DNA of 24,960 nt. Origin: JBDTOX01 sp039933015. GTDB taxonomy: Bacteria; Pseudomonadota; Gammaproteobacteria; Burkholderiales; Methylophilaceae. The translations under genes and the position numbers were made by a program. Shown piece after piece: positions 1 to 6,165 of the stretch (within the stretch, counting starts at the first letter, position 1; each line of letters begins with the position of its first letter). Below the pieces are notes generated by a model. It ran no database searches. It saw nothing but the letters and a program-made list of their open reading frames with translations, and was not told the DNA's origin. Where the stretch lies: the NCBI GenBank assembly GCA_039933015.1, contig JBDTOX010000167.1:1-24960 (forward strand), given 5' to 3'.

Positions 1-83
1 TGCTGGGAGGGGATGTGACGCAGTTCGTTTCGCCCTTGATTCAGCAGCGAATTGAGCGCAAAATTCGTGTTAATAATAGTTGA
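1..83 (+). CDS. coaD: Pantetheine-phosphate adenylyltransferase CoaD, C-terminal end (partial)
   Basis: Only the last 26 codons are present, read in the frame starting at base 3 and stopping with TGA at 81-83. The peptide begins LGGDVTQFVSP and ends RIERKIRVNNS. The GGDVTQFV stretch followed by a basic amphipathic helix is the usual CoaD C-terminus (HQGDVTHF in the E. coli protein). CoaD makes dephospho-CoA from phosphopantetheine and ATP, the fourth step of CoA synthesis in the cytoplasm. The call is also supported by the downstream ferredoxin gene, a neighbour often seen next to coaD in beta- and gammaproteobacteria. With so little protein visible the assignment is probable, not certain. 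Confidence 0.72.
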   Translation, partial: LGGDVTQFVSPLIQQRIERKIRVNNS

Positions 84-128
84 TTAAATTTGTATGGAAT
101 ACAGCGGTCTAGCATTAAGGAAGTCAGC

Positions 129-380
129 ATGGCACTAATGATCACCGATGAATGCATCAATTGCGATGTGTGCGAGCCAGAGTGCCCGAACAGCGCGATT
201 TCCCAGGGCGATGAGATTTATGTCATCGATCCTGATCTATGCACAGAGTGTGTAGGGCATTTCGACACCCCGCAATGCCAAGAGGTGTGTCCGATTGATT
301 GCATCCCTTTCAACCCCGATGTGCGGGAAACCAAAGAGCAGTTGCACGAGAAATATCTCAGGATTTCAGCAGAAAAATAA
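129..380 (+). CDS. 2[4Fe-4S] ferredoxin, YfhL / Allochromatium type
   Basis: An 83-residue cytoplasmic electron carrier with two [4Fe-4S] clusters. The first cluster motif is C9-x2-C12-x2-C15-x3-C19-P. The second has the long insertion typical of the Allochromatium vinosum/YfhL group: C38-x2-C41-x8-C50-x3-C54-P, followed by an extra C58. The ATG at 129 is preferred over an in-frame start at 90 because AAGGA lies about 8 bases upstream and the protein then begins MALMITDEC as in the family. It lies 45 bases after coaD and 13 bases before gloA, so the three may be cotranscribed. The electron partner is unknown; in this group the clusters have unusually negative and unequal potentials. Confidence 0.93.
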   Translation: MALMITDECINCDVCEPECPNSAISQGDEIYVIDPDLCTECVGHFDTPQCQEVCPIDCIPFNPDVRETKEQLHEKYLRISAEK

Positions 381-393
381 TCAGGAGAAAAAG

Positions 394-786
394 ATGCGCA
401 TGCTTCACACCATGCTTCGTGTCGGCGATTTGAATCGATCCATTGAGTTTTACACCAAAATATTAGGCATGAAAGTACTACGTCAGCATGACTATCCTGA
501 GGGCAAATTTACTTTAGCCTTTGTTGGCTATGGCGATGAAAAAGATCACACGGTTATAGAGCTCACGCATAACTGGGATACTGCCAGTTATGACAAAGGC
601 AATGCCTATGGCCATATCGCGATAGAAGTGGATGATGCCTACAAAGCCTGTGATGATGTGAAAAAAGCAGGGGGCAAAGTGGTGCGCGAGGCTGGGCCGA
701 TGATGCATGGCAAAACGGTGCTGGCATTTATTGAAGATCCGGATGGCTACAAGATCGAGTTTATACAAAAAGGCACCCAGCATTAA
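394..786 (+). CDS. gloA: Lactoylglutathione lyase (glyoxalase I)
   Basis: A 130-residue single-domain VOC-fold enzyme that converts the methylglyoxal-glutathione hemithioacetal to S-lactoylglutathione in the cytoplasm. It aligns by eye almost without gaps to the 135-residue E. coli GloA, starting MRMLHTMLRVGDL. All four metal ligands of the Ni-type enzyme are in the same places: H5, E56, H74 and E122. Other family signatures are ELTHNW, AYGHIA and EDPDGYKIE. The ATG at 394 follows AGGAGA and gives the conserved N-terminus; an in-frame upstream ATG at 295 lies inside the ferredoxin gene and is rejected. It probably shares a transcript with the ferredoxin. Confidence 0.96.
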   Translation: MRMLHTMLRVGDLNRSIEFYTKILGMKVLRQHDYPEGKFTLAFVGYGDEKDHTVIELTHNWDTASYDKGNAYGHIAIEVDDAYKACDDVKKAGGKVVREAGPMMHGKTVLAFIEDPDGYKIEFIQKGTQH

Positions 787-861
787 GACGTGCCGTTAAA
801 TCCCACCCTTGAATCTGCAGTGGGGTGCATGCTATAGCCTTCAGTTGCACTGACTATTCTC

Positions 862-902
862 AAAATGAGGCCACAGCCTAACATCTTGATTTGGCCTATT
901 TT
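862..902 (+). terminator. Weak candidate terminator downstream of gloA
   Basis: AAAATGAGGCC (862-872) can pair with GGCCTATTTT (893-902) with one bulged base and a loop of about 20 bases; the distal arm ends in four T residues. It lies 76 bases after gloA and before the promoter of the next operon, a sensible place for a terminator. The GC core is only four pairs and the loop is long, so this is a weak call. Confidence 0.3.
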
Positions 903-974
903 ATGGCCTTATCGGCACGATTTTCCCGTCTGCTGAATTGTGCTCTGCTCGCATACTTCCCCACTCGTATTCAT

Positions 975-1003
975 TTGACAGCTAACATGTGGCGTCATAG
1001 CAT
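975..1003 (+). promoter_or_regulatory. Candidate sigma-70-type promoter for the MCE transporter operon
   Basis: A perfect -35 box TTGACA (975-980) is followed after 17 bases by TAGCAT (998-1003), which matches the -10 consensus at four of six positions. Transcription would start near 1010, giving a leader of about 78 bases before the permease start at 1088. It is the best promoter-like match I see in the 301-base gap between gloA and the transporter genes. Confidence 0.55.
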
Positions 1004-1018
1004 TTGATAGACGATACG

Positions 1019-1045
1019 GCAGGCAAGCCCATCTGCTTGCCCTGC
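1019..1045 (+). promoter_or_regulatory. Hairpin in the leader of the MCE transporter operon
   Basis: GGCAAGC (1022-1028) pairs perfectly with GCTTGCC (1035-1041) around the loop CCATCT. After one bulged C (1042) the stem extends by GCA (1019-1021) with TGC (1043-1045), ten pairs in all. It would form in the untranslated leader about 43 bases before the start codon. No T run follows, so it is not a simple terminator; a translational or stability role is possible but unproven. Confidence 0.35.
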
Positions 1046-1087
1046 ATCGCAATCCTGCACTCAACCCGGTGTCGACCGACAGGACAG

Positions 1088-2248
1088 ATGAACGTACCGA
1101 CCATGCCACTCCATGCAATAACGCAGGCAGCCGCGGATATCCGTCCCGGCGCGACGCCGCGCGAACTGCGCTGCGAGGGTGCATGGCTGTTGCGTACGGC
1201 GGCACAGACTGAAACCCGGATCGAAGCATGCTTGGGAGCGCTCGCGCAGCCGCTCGACGGCGAGTTACTCATTGACGCAACGGCCGTCACCTCAATGGAC
1301 ACCTCAGGCGCATGGCTGCTGCATCGCATTCGACGCGCTCTGGAGATCGGCGGGCGTAGCGTGCATTTCATCGGCCTGCGGCCGGAATTCGAGGCACTGC
1401 TTGGCTTGGTCGCCACGCGCACGGCACAGCCTGCCATCGCACCGCCGCCGTTGCCTGGCATGCTGGCCCGTATCGGGGGCAACGCATGGGAAGGCATGCT
1501 TGGAGCGCTCGGGCTGCTGTCCTTTCTCGGTGCCAGCACGAACGCGCTGATGCGCGCACTGGTACAGCCGCGGCGCATCCGCTGGCGATCCATTCTATAC
1601 AATCTGCAAACTGCCGGTGTTGCGGCGCTGCCGATCACCGGAATGCTCTCCTTCCTGCTTGGCATAGTCATCGCCTACCAGGGGGCGGAACAGTTAATGC
1701 GCGTCGGCGCCAACATCTACATCGCCGATCTGGTCGGCCTGTCGATGTTGCGCGAACTCTCACCGCTGATCACTGCCATCATCGTTGCCGGCCGCTCCGG
1801 ATCAGCCTACGCAGCGCAGATCGGCACCATGAAGGTGACCGAAGAGGTGGACGCACTGCGCACCATCGGTATCGGGCCGCTCGATCTGCTGGTGCTGCCC
1901 AAGGTGCTCGCGCTGATGATTGCGCTGCCGCTGCTTACCGTTTACACAGATGTCATGGGCGTGCTCGGCGGCATGGTCATGGCGCGCGTGCAACTTGATG
2001 TTGGATTCGCCACCTTCATCGACCGTCTCGACGATGCGGTCAGCCTGACGTCGTTTCTCATCGGCATCGGGAAAGCTCCGGTGTTCGCGGTGATTATCGC
2101 TCTGGTCGGCTGCTATCAGGGATTTCAGGTTAGCGGCAGCGCCGAAAGTGTCGGCCACCAGACCACGAAAAGCGTGGTGCAGTCGATATTCCTGGTGATA
2201 CTGGCCGACGCGCTGTTCTCCATCGCCTTCAGCTGGCTGAAACTGTGA
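1088..2248 (+). CDS. MlaE-type lipid ABC transporter permease with N-terminal STAS domain
   Basis: A 386-residue inner-membrane permease of the MlaE/YrbE family, the membrane core of an MCE-type lipid transporter. About the first 110 residues form a STAS (MlaB-like) domain, seen in LLIDATAVTSMDTSGAWLL; in E. coli Mla this is a separate protein, MlaB. The permease part follows, with hydrophobic segments and the conserved stretches RELSPLITAIIVAGRSG, IGTMKVTEEVDALRTIGI and VLPKVLALMIALPLL. The ATG at 1088 is chosen because AGGACAG lies just upstream; earlier in-frame codons (TTG at 1004) lie at the predicted promoter. The stop overlaps the ATPase start (GTGA), so the two are translationally coupled. 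This and the next three genes use strongly GC-rich codons. Confidence 0.92.
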   Translation: MNVPTMPLHAITQAAADIRPGATPRELRCEGAWLLRTAAQTETRIEACLGALAQPLDGELLIDATAVTSMDTSGAWLLHRIRRALEIGGRSVHFIGLRPEFEALLGLVATRTAQPAIAPPPLPGMLARIGGNAWEGMLGALGLLSFLGASTNALMRALVQPRRIRWRSILYNLQTAGVAALPITGMLSFLLGIVIAYQGAEQLMRVGANIYIADLVGLSMLRELSPLITAIIVAGRSGSAYAAQIGTMKVTEEVDALRTIGIGPLDLLVLPKVLALMIALPLLTVYTDVMGVLGGMVMARVQLDVGFATFIDRLDDAVSLTSFLIGIGKAPVFAVIIALVGCYQGFQVSGSAESVGHQTTKSVVQSIFLVILADALFSIAFSWLKL

Positions 2249-3066
2249 GTCCCGCCGTGAATAACGCCGCAAATACCACCGTAACAAGCACCCCCGGCGA
2301 CGTTATCGAAATCCGCGATCTGAACACGCGTTTCGGTGCTGCAGTGGTGCATCGCGATGTGAGTCTCTCGGTGCGCCGCGGCGAGGTCTTCGCGCTGGTC
2401 GGCGGCAGCGGTTGCGGTAAATCGACCATGCTGCGCGAGATCATTATGCTGCAGCAGCCGGTGTCGGGCTCGATCCGGGTGTTCGGTCAGGAAGTGATCG
2501 GGCTCTCTGACGAGCAGGCGCTGCCGCTAAGACGCCGCTGGGGCGTGATGTTCGAACGCGGCGCACTGTTCAGTGCGCTTACCGTAACGGAAAACGTTGC
2601 CATGGTGCTCAGGGAACATACCTGCCTCGGCGCGGTGCTGATTGATGAAATTGCCGCCCTCAAAATCGCACTCGCCGGCTTGCCCCCCGATGCCGGCGCG
2701 AAGTACCCGAGCGAACTCTCCGGTGGCATGCGCAAGCGCGCGGCGCTTGCACGCGCGCTTGCGCTGGATCCTGAACTGCTGTTCCTGGACGAGCCGACCG
2801 CCGGCCTCGACCCGTTGAGCGCTACCGGCCTCGACGAATTGGTGCGCCAGTTGCGCGATGCGCTCGGACTCACCATCATGATGGTTACCCATGACCTCGA
2901 CCTGCTGTGGCGCACCGCGGACCGCGTTGCGGTGCTGGGTGATGAGCGTATCCTGGGTAATGGCACGATGCAGGAGCTGGCGCGCTCGGAACATGCGGTG
3001 ATACGCGAATATTTTCACGGCCCGCGCGGCCGGGGAGCTCGGGAGCAGGCATGGAATCAAAAGTAA
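2245..3066 (+). CDS. MlaF-type ABC transporter ATP-binding protein
   Basis: A 273-residue cytoplasmic ATPase that powers the MlaE-like permease. The motifs appear in the expected order: Walker A GGSGCGKST, Q-loop region, ABC signature LSGGMRKRAALARAL, Walker B LLFLDEPTAGLDP and the switch histidine in MVTHDLDLLW. The LSGGMRKR form of the signature is typical of the Mla/Ttg2A/Mkl branch of importer-like ATPases. Translation starts with GTG at 2245, overlapping the permease stop by four bases, and the gene overlaps the MCE gene by 16 bases (3051-3066). That arrangement fixes it as a subunit of the same complex. Confidence 0.94.
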   Translation: MSPAVNNAANTTVTSTPGDVIEIRDLNTRFGAAVVHRDVSLSVRRGEVFALVGGSGCGKSTMLREIIMLQQPVSGSIRVFGQEVIGLSDEQALPLRRRWGVMFERGALFSALTVTENVAMVLREHTCLGAVLIDEIAALKIALAGLPPDAGAKYPSELSGGMRKRAALARALALDPELLFLDEPTAGLDPLSATGLDELVRQLRDALGLTIMMVTHDLDLLWRTADRVAVLGDERILGNGTMQELARSEHAVIREYFHGPRGRGAREQAWNQK

Positions 3067-3968
3067 ATTTCACCGTGGTTGGAGTGTTCGTGCTGTTACT
3101 CGGTGCGTTGCTGATCGGCGACGTACTGTGGTTTGCCAGCGACAAATCCTACCGCAAGACCTATGACACTTACCTGGTTTACATGAGCGAATCAGTGTCC
3201 GGCCTGAGCCTGGATGCCCCGGTACGCTATCGCGGCGTGCAGGTCGGCAGCGTGCGCCGCATTGAGCTCGCACCGGGCAACACCGAGCAGGTACAGCTTA
3301 CTCTGGACGTCGAACATGACACGCCGGTGAAGCAGGACACAGTAGCGGTGCTGCGGGTGCAGGGGCTGACCGGTATCGCCCATGTCGAGCTTTCTGGCGG
3401 CAGCCGCGATTCGCCTCCGTTGGAGCCCGGCCCCGGCGAGAAATACCCGGTGATCCGCGCCGGACCGTCGCTGATGCTGCGTCTGGATACCGCAGTCACC
3501 GCGCTGCTCGCTAACCTCAACCGCAGCAGCGAGAGCGTCAACGCGCTGCTAGGCGAGGAAAACCGCGTCGCGTTGGGACGCGTGCTGGTCAATCTGGAGC
3601 GCGTGTCGGGCATGCTGGCGGAGCGCACCGATGCGATCGACGCCGGGCTGCATCATGCATCGCGCGCCATGGAGAACACTGCGCGGCTGACCGCGCTCGC
3701 GAGCGCTGAGCTGCCGCCGCTGCTCCAGCGTATCCAACGCAGTGCCGAAGCCTTCGACCGGATGGCCAATGAAACCGCGCGTGCCGGATCTAGCACTGCG
3801 AATACCATCGAGAGTGTGCGTGCCGAAGCCCTGCCTGAAGCACGCCAGGCGATCATCGAACTACGTGAACTCACCGCTTCGCTGCGCCGCTTCAGCGAGG
3901 CATTGGAGCGCAACCCCGGCATGCTACTGCAGGGGCGGCCTGCGGTGCCACCAGGGCCGGGGGAATGA
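3051..3968 (+). CDS. MCE-domain (MlaD-like) substrate-binding protein
   Basis: A 305-residue periplasmic lipid-binding subunit anchored in the inner membrane. An N-terminal transmembrane helix spans about residues 7-27 (FTVVGVFVLLLGALLIGDVL). The single MCE domain follows at about 38-120, with the family core LDAPVRYRGVQVGSV and VLRVQGLTGIAHVEL. The rest, about 140-290, is a helical tail rich in Ala, Glu and Arg that may form the oligomeric tunnel or coiled coil. It is longer than E. coli MlaD (about 180 residues). The ATG at 3051 lies inside the ATPase gene, preceded by GGAG. Substrate, presumably phospholipid or another hydrophobic compound, cannot be told from sequence. Confidence 0.92.
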   Translation: MESKVNFTVVGVFVLLLGALLIGDVLWFASDKSYRKTYDTYLVYMSESVSGLSLDAPVRYRGVQVGSVRRIELAPGNTEQVQLTLDVEHDTPVKQDTVAVLRVQGLTGIAHVELSGGSRDSPPLEPGPGEKYPVIRAGPSLMLRLDTAVTALLANLNRSSESVNALLGEENRVALGRVLVNLERVSGMLAERTDAIDAGLHHASRAMENTARLTALASAELPPLLQRIQRSAEAFDRMANETARAGSSTANTIESVRAEALPEARQAIIELRELTASLRRFSEALERNPGMLLQGRPAVPPGPGE

Positions 3969-3990
3969 CCCTTAGACGGAAAGGTTGCCT

Positions 3991-4686
3991 ATGAATTCGA
4001 ATAACACGGTTTGTCATGTGCCGCGTGGTCTCTTCGTGCGGTTCGCAACGGTTACACCGACCGTAGCAGCCTTCGCATCCGCCCTTGCGATGGGCTTGCT
4101 TGGCGGCTGCTCGCCACTGCTGCCACCTGCGCTGCCGCCGGACAACATCTACCTGCTAGAGGCCAGGATGGCTCCCATATCGCCGCCGGACGACGCTCGA
4201 TCTGCGCAGCCTAAAAATGGCCTCGTGCTTGCAGTCAGCATGCCGCGCGCGCGCGCCGGCTACGACACTGCGCAGATGGTCTGGGTGCAACAGGCGCACG
4301 AGCTCAAGGTGTACTCGCGCAACCGCTGGGCAGACACGCCAGCGCGCATGCTCGCGCCTCAGCTTGCCCAGGCGCTGGAGCGCTCCGGGATATTCCAAGC
4401 GGTGGTACTAACCCCTTCCGCAGCCTCTGCCATGCTGCGCCTGGATACAGAACTCATAAGGCTGCAGCAGGATTTCAGTGTGCGGCCAAGTCGAGTGCAA
4501 CTTACGCTCAGCGCGCAGTTGATTGACATCAACACGCGGCGGGTAATCGCCAGCGCGGAGTTCGATGAGACCGAGACTGCCGCGACTGAGGATGCCTATG
4601 GCGGTGTACGCGCTGCCAATGTGGCGCTGGAGCGCTTGCTCGCCAAGCTTACCGCGTTTTGTGCAAAGCACGCGTCAGCGCCCTGA
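3991..4686 (+). CDS. ABC-type transport auxiliary lipoprotein (PqiC-like)
   Basis: A 231-residue predicted lipoprotein. A long N-region and hydrophobic segment lead to the lipobox LLGGC, with the lipidated cysteine at residue 40. The mature part has the ABC-type transport auxiliary pattern: an early DNIYLLEA, then VSMPRARAGYDTAQMVW, HELKVYSRNRWADTPARML and LERSGIFQAV, matching the PqiC/YmbA group that accompanies MCE proteins. The ATG at 3991 is chosen because GGAAAGG ends six bases upstream. It follows the MCE gene by 22 bases and closes the operon. It probably sits at the outer membrane and receives or passes lipid from the MCE subunit; that role is inferred from the family. Confidence 0.85.
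   Translation: MNSNNTVCHVPRGLFVRFATVTPTVAAFASALAMGLLGGCSPLLPPALPPDNIYLLEARMAPISPPDDARSAQPKNGLVLAVSMPRARAGYDTAQMVWVQQAHELKVYSRNRWADTPARMLAPQLAQALERSGIFQAVVLTPSAASAMLRLDTELIRLQQDFSVRPSRVQLTLSAQLIDINTRRVIASAEFDETETAATEDAYGGVRAANVALERLLAKLTAFCAKHASAP
4244..4256 (+). repeat. Short alternating CG tract
   Basis: Thirteen bases of strictly alternating C and G inside the lipoprotein gene, encoding part of PRARAG. It is the longest CG alternation I noticed. It probably reflects the very GC-rich codon use of this operon and has no evident separate role. Confidence 0.5.
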
Positions 4687-4807
4687 ATCTAGGCTTCAGC
4701 TGCCAGCCACGGGGTATTGCGCGGTTAGGGCAACACCGGGCTGGGTAGGCGAGATGCACACCAGCAGCATAATTCCCGGACATCAATGTGACTGCTCTGT
4801 CTACGAT

Positions 4808-4860
4808 AGGAGGATAGAAAAATGCCGAGAAAGCGCTTGGAGATAGTGCAGCAGTGCTGA
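4808..4860 (+). other. Possible micro-ORF with perfect Shine-Dalgarno sequence
   Basis: A perfect AGGAGG (4808-4813) is followed after eight bases by ATG (4822), which opens a 12-codon frame MPRKRLEIVQQC ending in TGA (4858-4860). Nothing else occupies this stretch between the lipoprotein gene and the palindrome. It may be a real small peptide, the remnant of a decayed gene start, or chance. No domain can be recognised in 12 residues. Confidence 0.25.
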
Positions 4861-4911
4861 TGCATGTAAGAGTGGAAATGACTCTTTGGGCATACTGTTG
4901 TACTACCATAG

Positions 4912-4957
4912 CCATGAAATGAAAAAGCCTGCATATGCAGGCTTTTTCATTTCATGG
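4912..4957. terminator. 46-bp perfect palindrome, probable bidirectional terminator
   Basis: Bases 4912-4957 are exactly self-complementary with no spacer, centred between 4934 and 4935. The GC core is GCCTGCATATGCAGGC, flanked on each side by A5/T5 runs and then by an ATTTCATGG-type extension. Read in either direction, the GC stem is followed by a T tract, so it should work as a Rho-independent terminator both for dnaJ, whose stop codon lies seven bases away, and for anything transcribed from the MCE operon side. Confidence 0.85.
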
Positions 4958-4964
4958 TGAAGGC

Positions 4965-6086
4965 TTACTGGAAAAATTCTTTTACTTTATTCATCCAGGA
5001 TTTTGCTCGCGGACTGTGTTTGCCTGCATCCTCCTGATTGATTGCTTCCATCTCGCGCAGCAATTCTTTTTGTCGCTCGGTAAGCTTGACCGGAGTTTCC
5101 ACCACGACATGGCACATCAAATCGCCATGATCACTGCTACGTAAGGGTTTGATCCCTTTGCCACGCAAACGAAATACCGCGCCTGTTTGCGTTTCCGCAG
5201 GCACTTTCATCTTGGCATGGCCGTCCAGCGTGGGGATTTCAATTTCCCCGCCGAGTGCTGCCGTGGTAAAGCTGATCGGCATTTCGCAATGCAGATTGCC
5301 GCCTTCGCGTTGGAAAATATCATGTGGCTTCAGATGCACCACCACATATAAATCACCCGGCGGCCCGCCATTGACGCCGGCTTCACCTTCACCCGACAAG
5401 CGAATGCGATCGCCTTCATCTACGCCAGCCGGGATTTTTACTGCCAGGGTCTTATGCTGTTTAACCCGTCCTGCGCTGTGACAGGTCGGGCATGGCTCTT
5501 TCACCATTTTGCCGCTGCCGTGGCACTTCGGACAGGTTTGCTGCACCGAGAAAAAACCTTGCTGCATGCGTACCTGGCCATGGCCCGCACAGGTTGTGCA
5601 GGTGACAGGTTGCGTGCCAGGGCGCGCGCCCGAGCCGTGACATGTCTCACATTCGGCCATGACCGGAATGCGGATCTTGGTTTCGGTGCCGCGTGCTGCG
5701 TCGTCTAGTGATATCTCCATGTTGTAGCGCAAGTCTGCACCGCGGTATACATTGGAGCGACGGCCACCCGCTGCGCCACCAAAGATATCCCCGAAGATAT
5801 CACCAAAGGCATCCGAGAAATTGCCAAAACCTTGCCCACCCGGGCCAGGGCCAGCACTTGGGTCCACACCGGCATGGCCATATTGATCGTAAGCCGCACG
5901 CTTTTGCTCATCCGAAAGCATTTCGTACGCTTCCTTGGCTTCCTTGAAGTTCTCTTCAGCCTTGGGATTGTCCGGATTGCGATCAGGATGGTGTTTCATG
6001 GCCAGCTTTCGGTAGGCCTTCTTTATTTCATCATCAGAGGCATCACGATTGAGGCCCAGTACTTCGTAATAATCACGTTTTGCCAT
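4965..6086 (-). CDS. dnaJ: Chaperone DnaJ (Hsp40)
   Basis: A 373-residue type-I J protein that delivers unfolded clients to DnaK and stimulates its ATPase. The J domain (1-70) carries the essential HPD at 33-35. A Gly/Phe-rich linker spans about 74-108. The zinc domain has four CxxC pairs: C146/C149, C163/C166, C185/C188 and C199/C202. The last reads CPTCHSAG, with Ser at 204 in place of the usual first glycine of CxxCxGxG. The C-terminal client-binding and dimerisation regions follow to about 370. Length matches E. coli DnaJ (376). It lies 79 bases after dnaK, in the same direction, and ends at the palindromic terminator. Confidence 0.98.
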   Translation of the reverse strand: MAKRDYYEVLGLNRDASDDEIKKAYRKLAMKHHPDRNPDNPKAEENFKEAKEAYEMLSDEQKRAAYDQYGHAGVDPSAGPGPGGQGFGNFSDAFGDIFGDIFGGAAGGRRSNVYRGADLRYNMEISLDDAARGTETKIRIPVMAECETCHGSGARPGTQPVTCTTCAGHGQVRMQQGFFSVQQTCPKCHGSGKMVKEPCPTCHSAGRVKQHKTLAVKIPAGVDEGDRIRLSGEGEAGVNGGPPGDLYVVVHLKPHDIFQREGGNLHCEMPISFTTAALGGEIEIPTLDGHAKMKVPAETQTGAVFRLRGKGIKPLRSSDHGDLMCHVVVETPVKLTERQKELLREMEAINQEDAGKHSPRAKSWMNKVKEFFQ

Positions 6087-6105
6087 TTATTTCTGCCACA
6101 AAGTG

Positions 6106-6153
6106 CATAAAGCACACAGGGTTGGCAGCATGCCAGCGCAAGTGTGCTTTATG
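6106..6153 (-). promoter_or_regulatory. Nested inverted repeat between dnaK and dnaJ
   Basis: CATAAAGCACAC (6106-6117) and GTGTGCTTTATG (6142-6153) form a perfect 12-bp stem. Inside it, TGGCA (6123-6127) and TGCCA (6131-6135) form a second small stem around a three-base loop. On the dnaK-dnaJ transcript this would fold between the dnaK stop and the dnaJ start. No T run follows the distal arm, so it is more likely an mRNA processing or 3'-protecting structure, or a partial attenuator, than a full terminator. Confidence 0.6.
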
Positions 6154-6165
6154 GCTGGTTAGAGA

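Noticed and set aside
982..1671. 229-codon minus-strand frame opposite the MlaE-like permease
   Set aside because: Long antisense frames are expected in GC-rich DNA; its sequence is Arg/Ser/Ala-rich without recognisable structure, while the plus-strand frame is a clear permease.
4868..4886. Hairpin AAGAGT/ACTCTT as terminator of the MCE operon
   Set aside because: Only six AT-rich pairs and no T run after it; the palindrome just downstream is a far better terminator.
4725..5144. Two open frames diverging from the palindrome centre, both beginning MQAFSFHG
   Set aside because: The shared first residues arise only because both frames start inside the same palindrome. One runs through non-coding sequence and the other is antisense to dnaJ; neither shows a domain or ribosome site.
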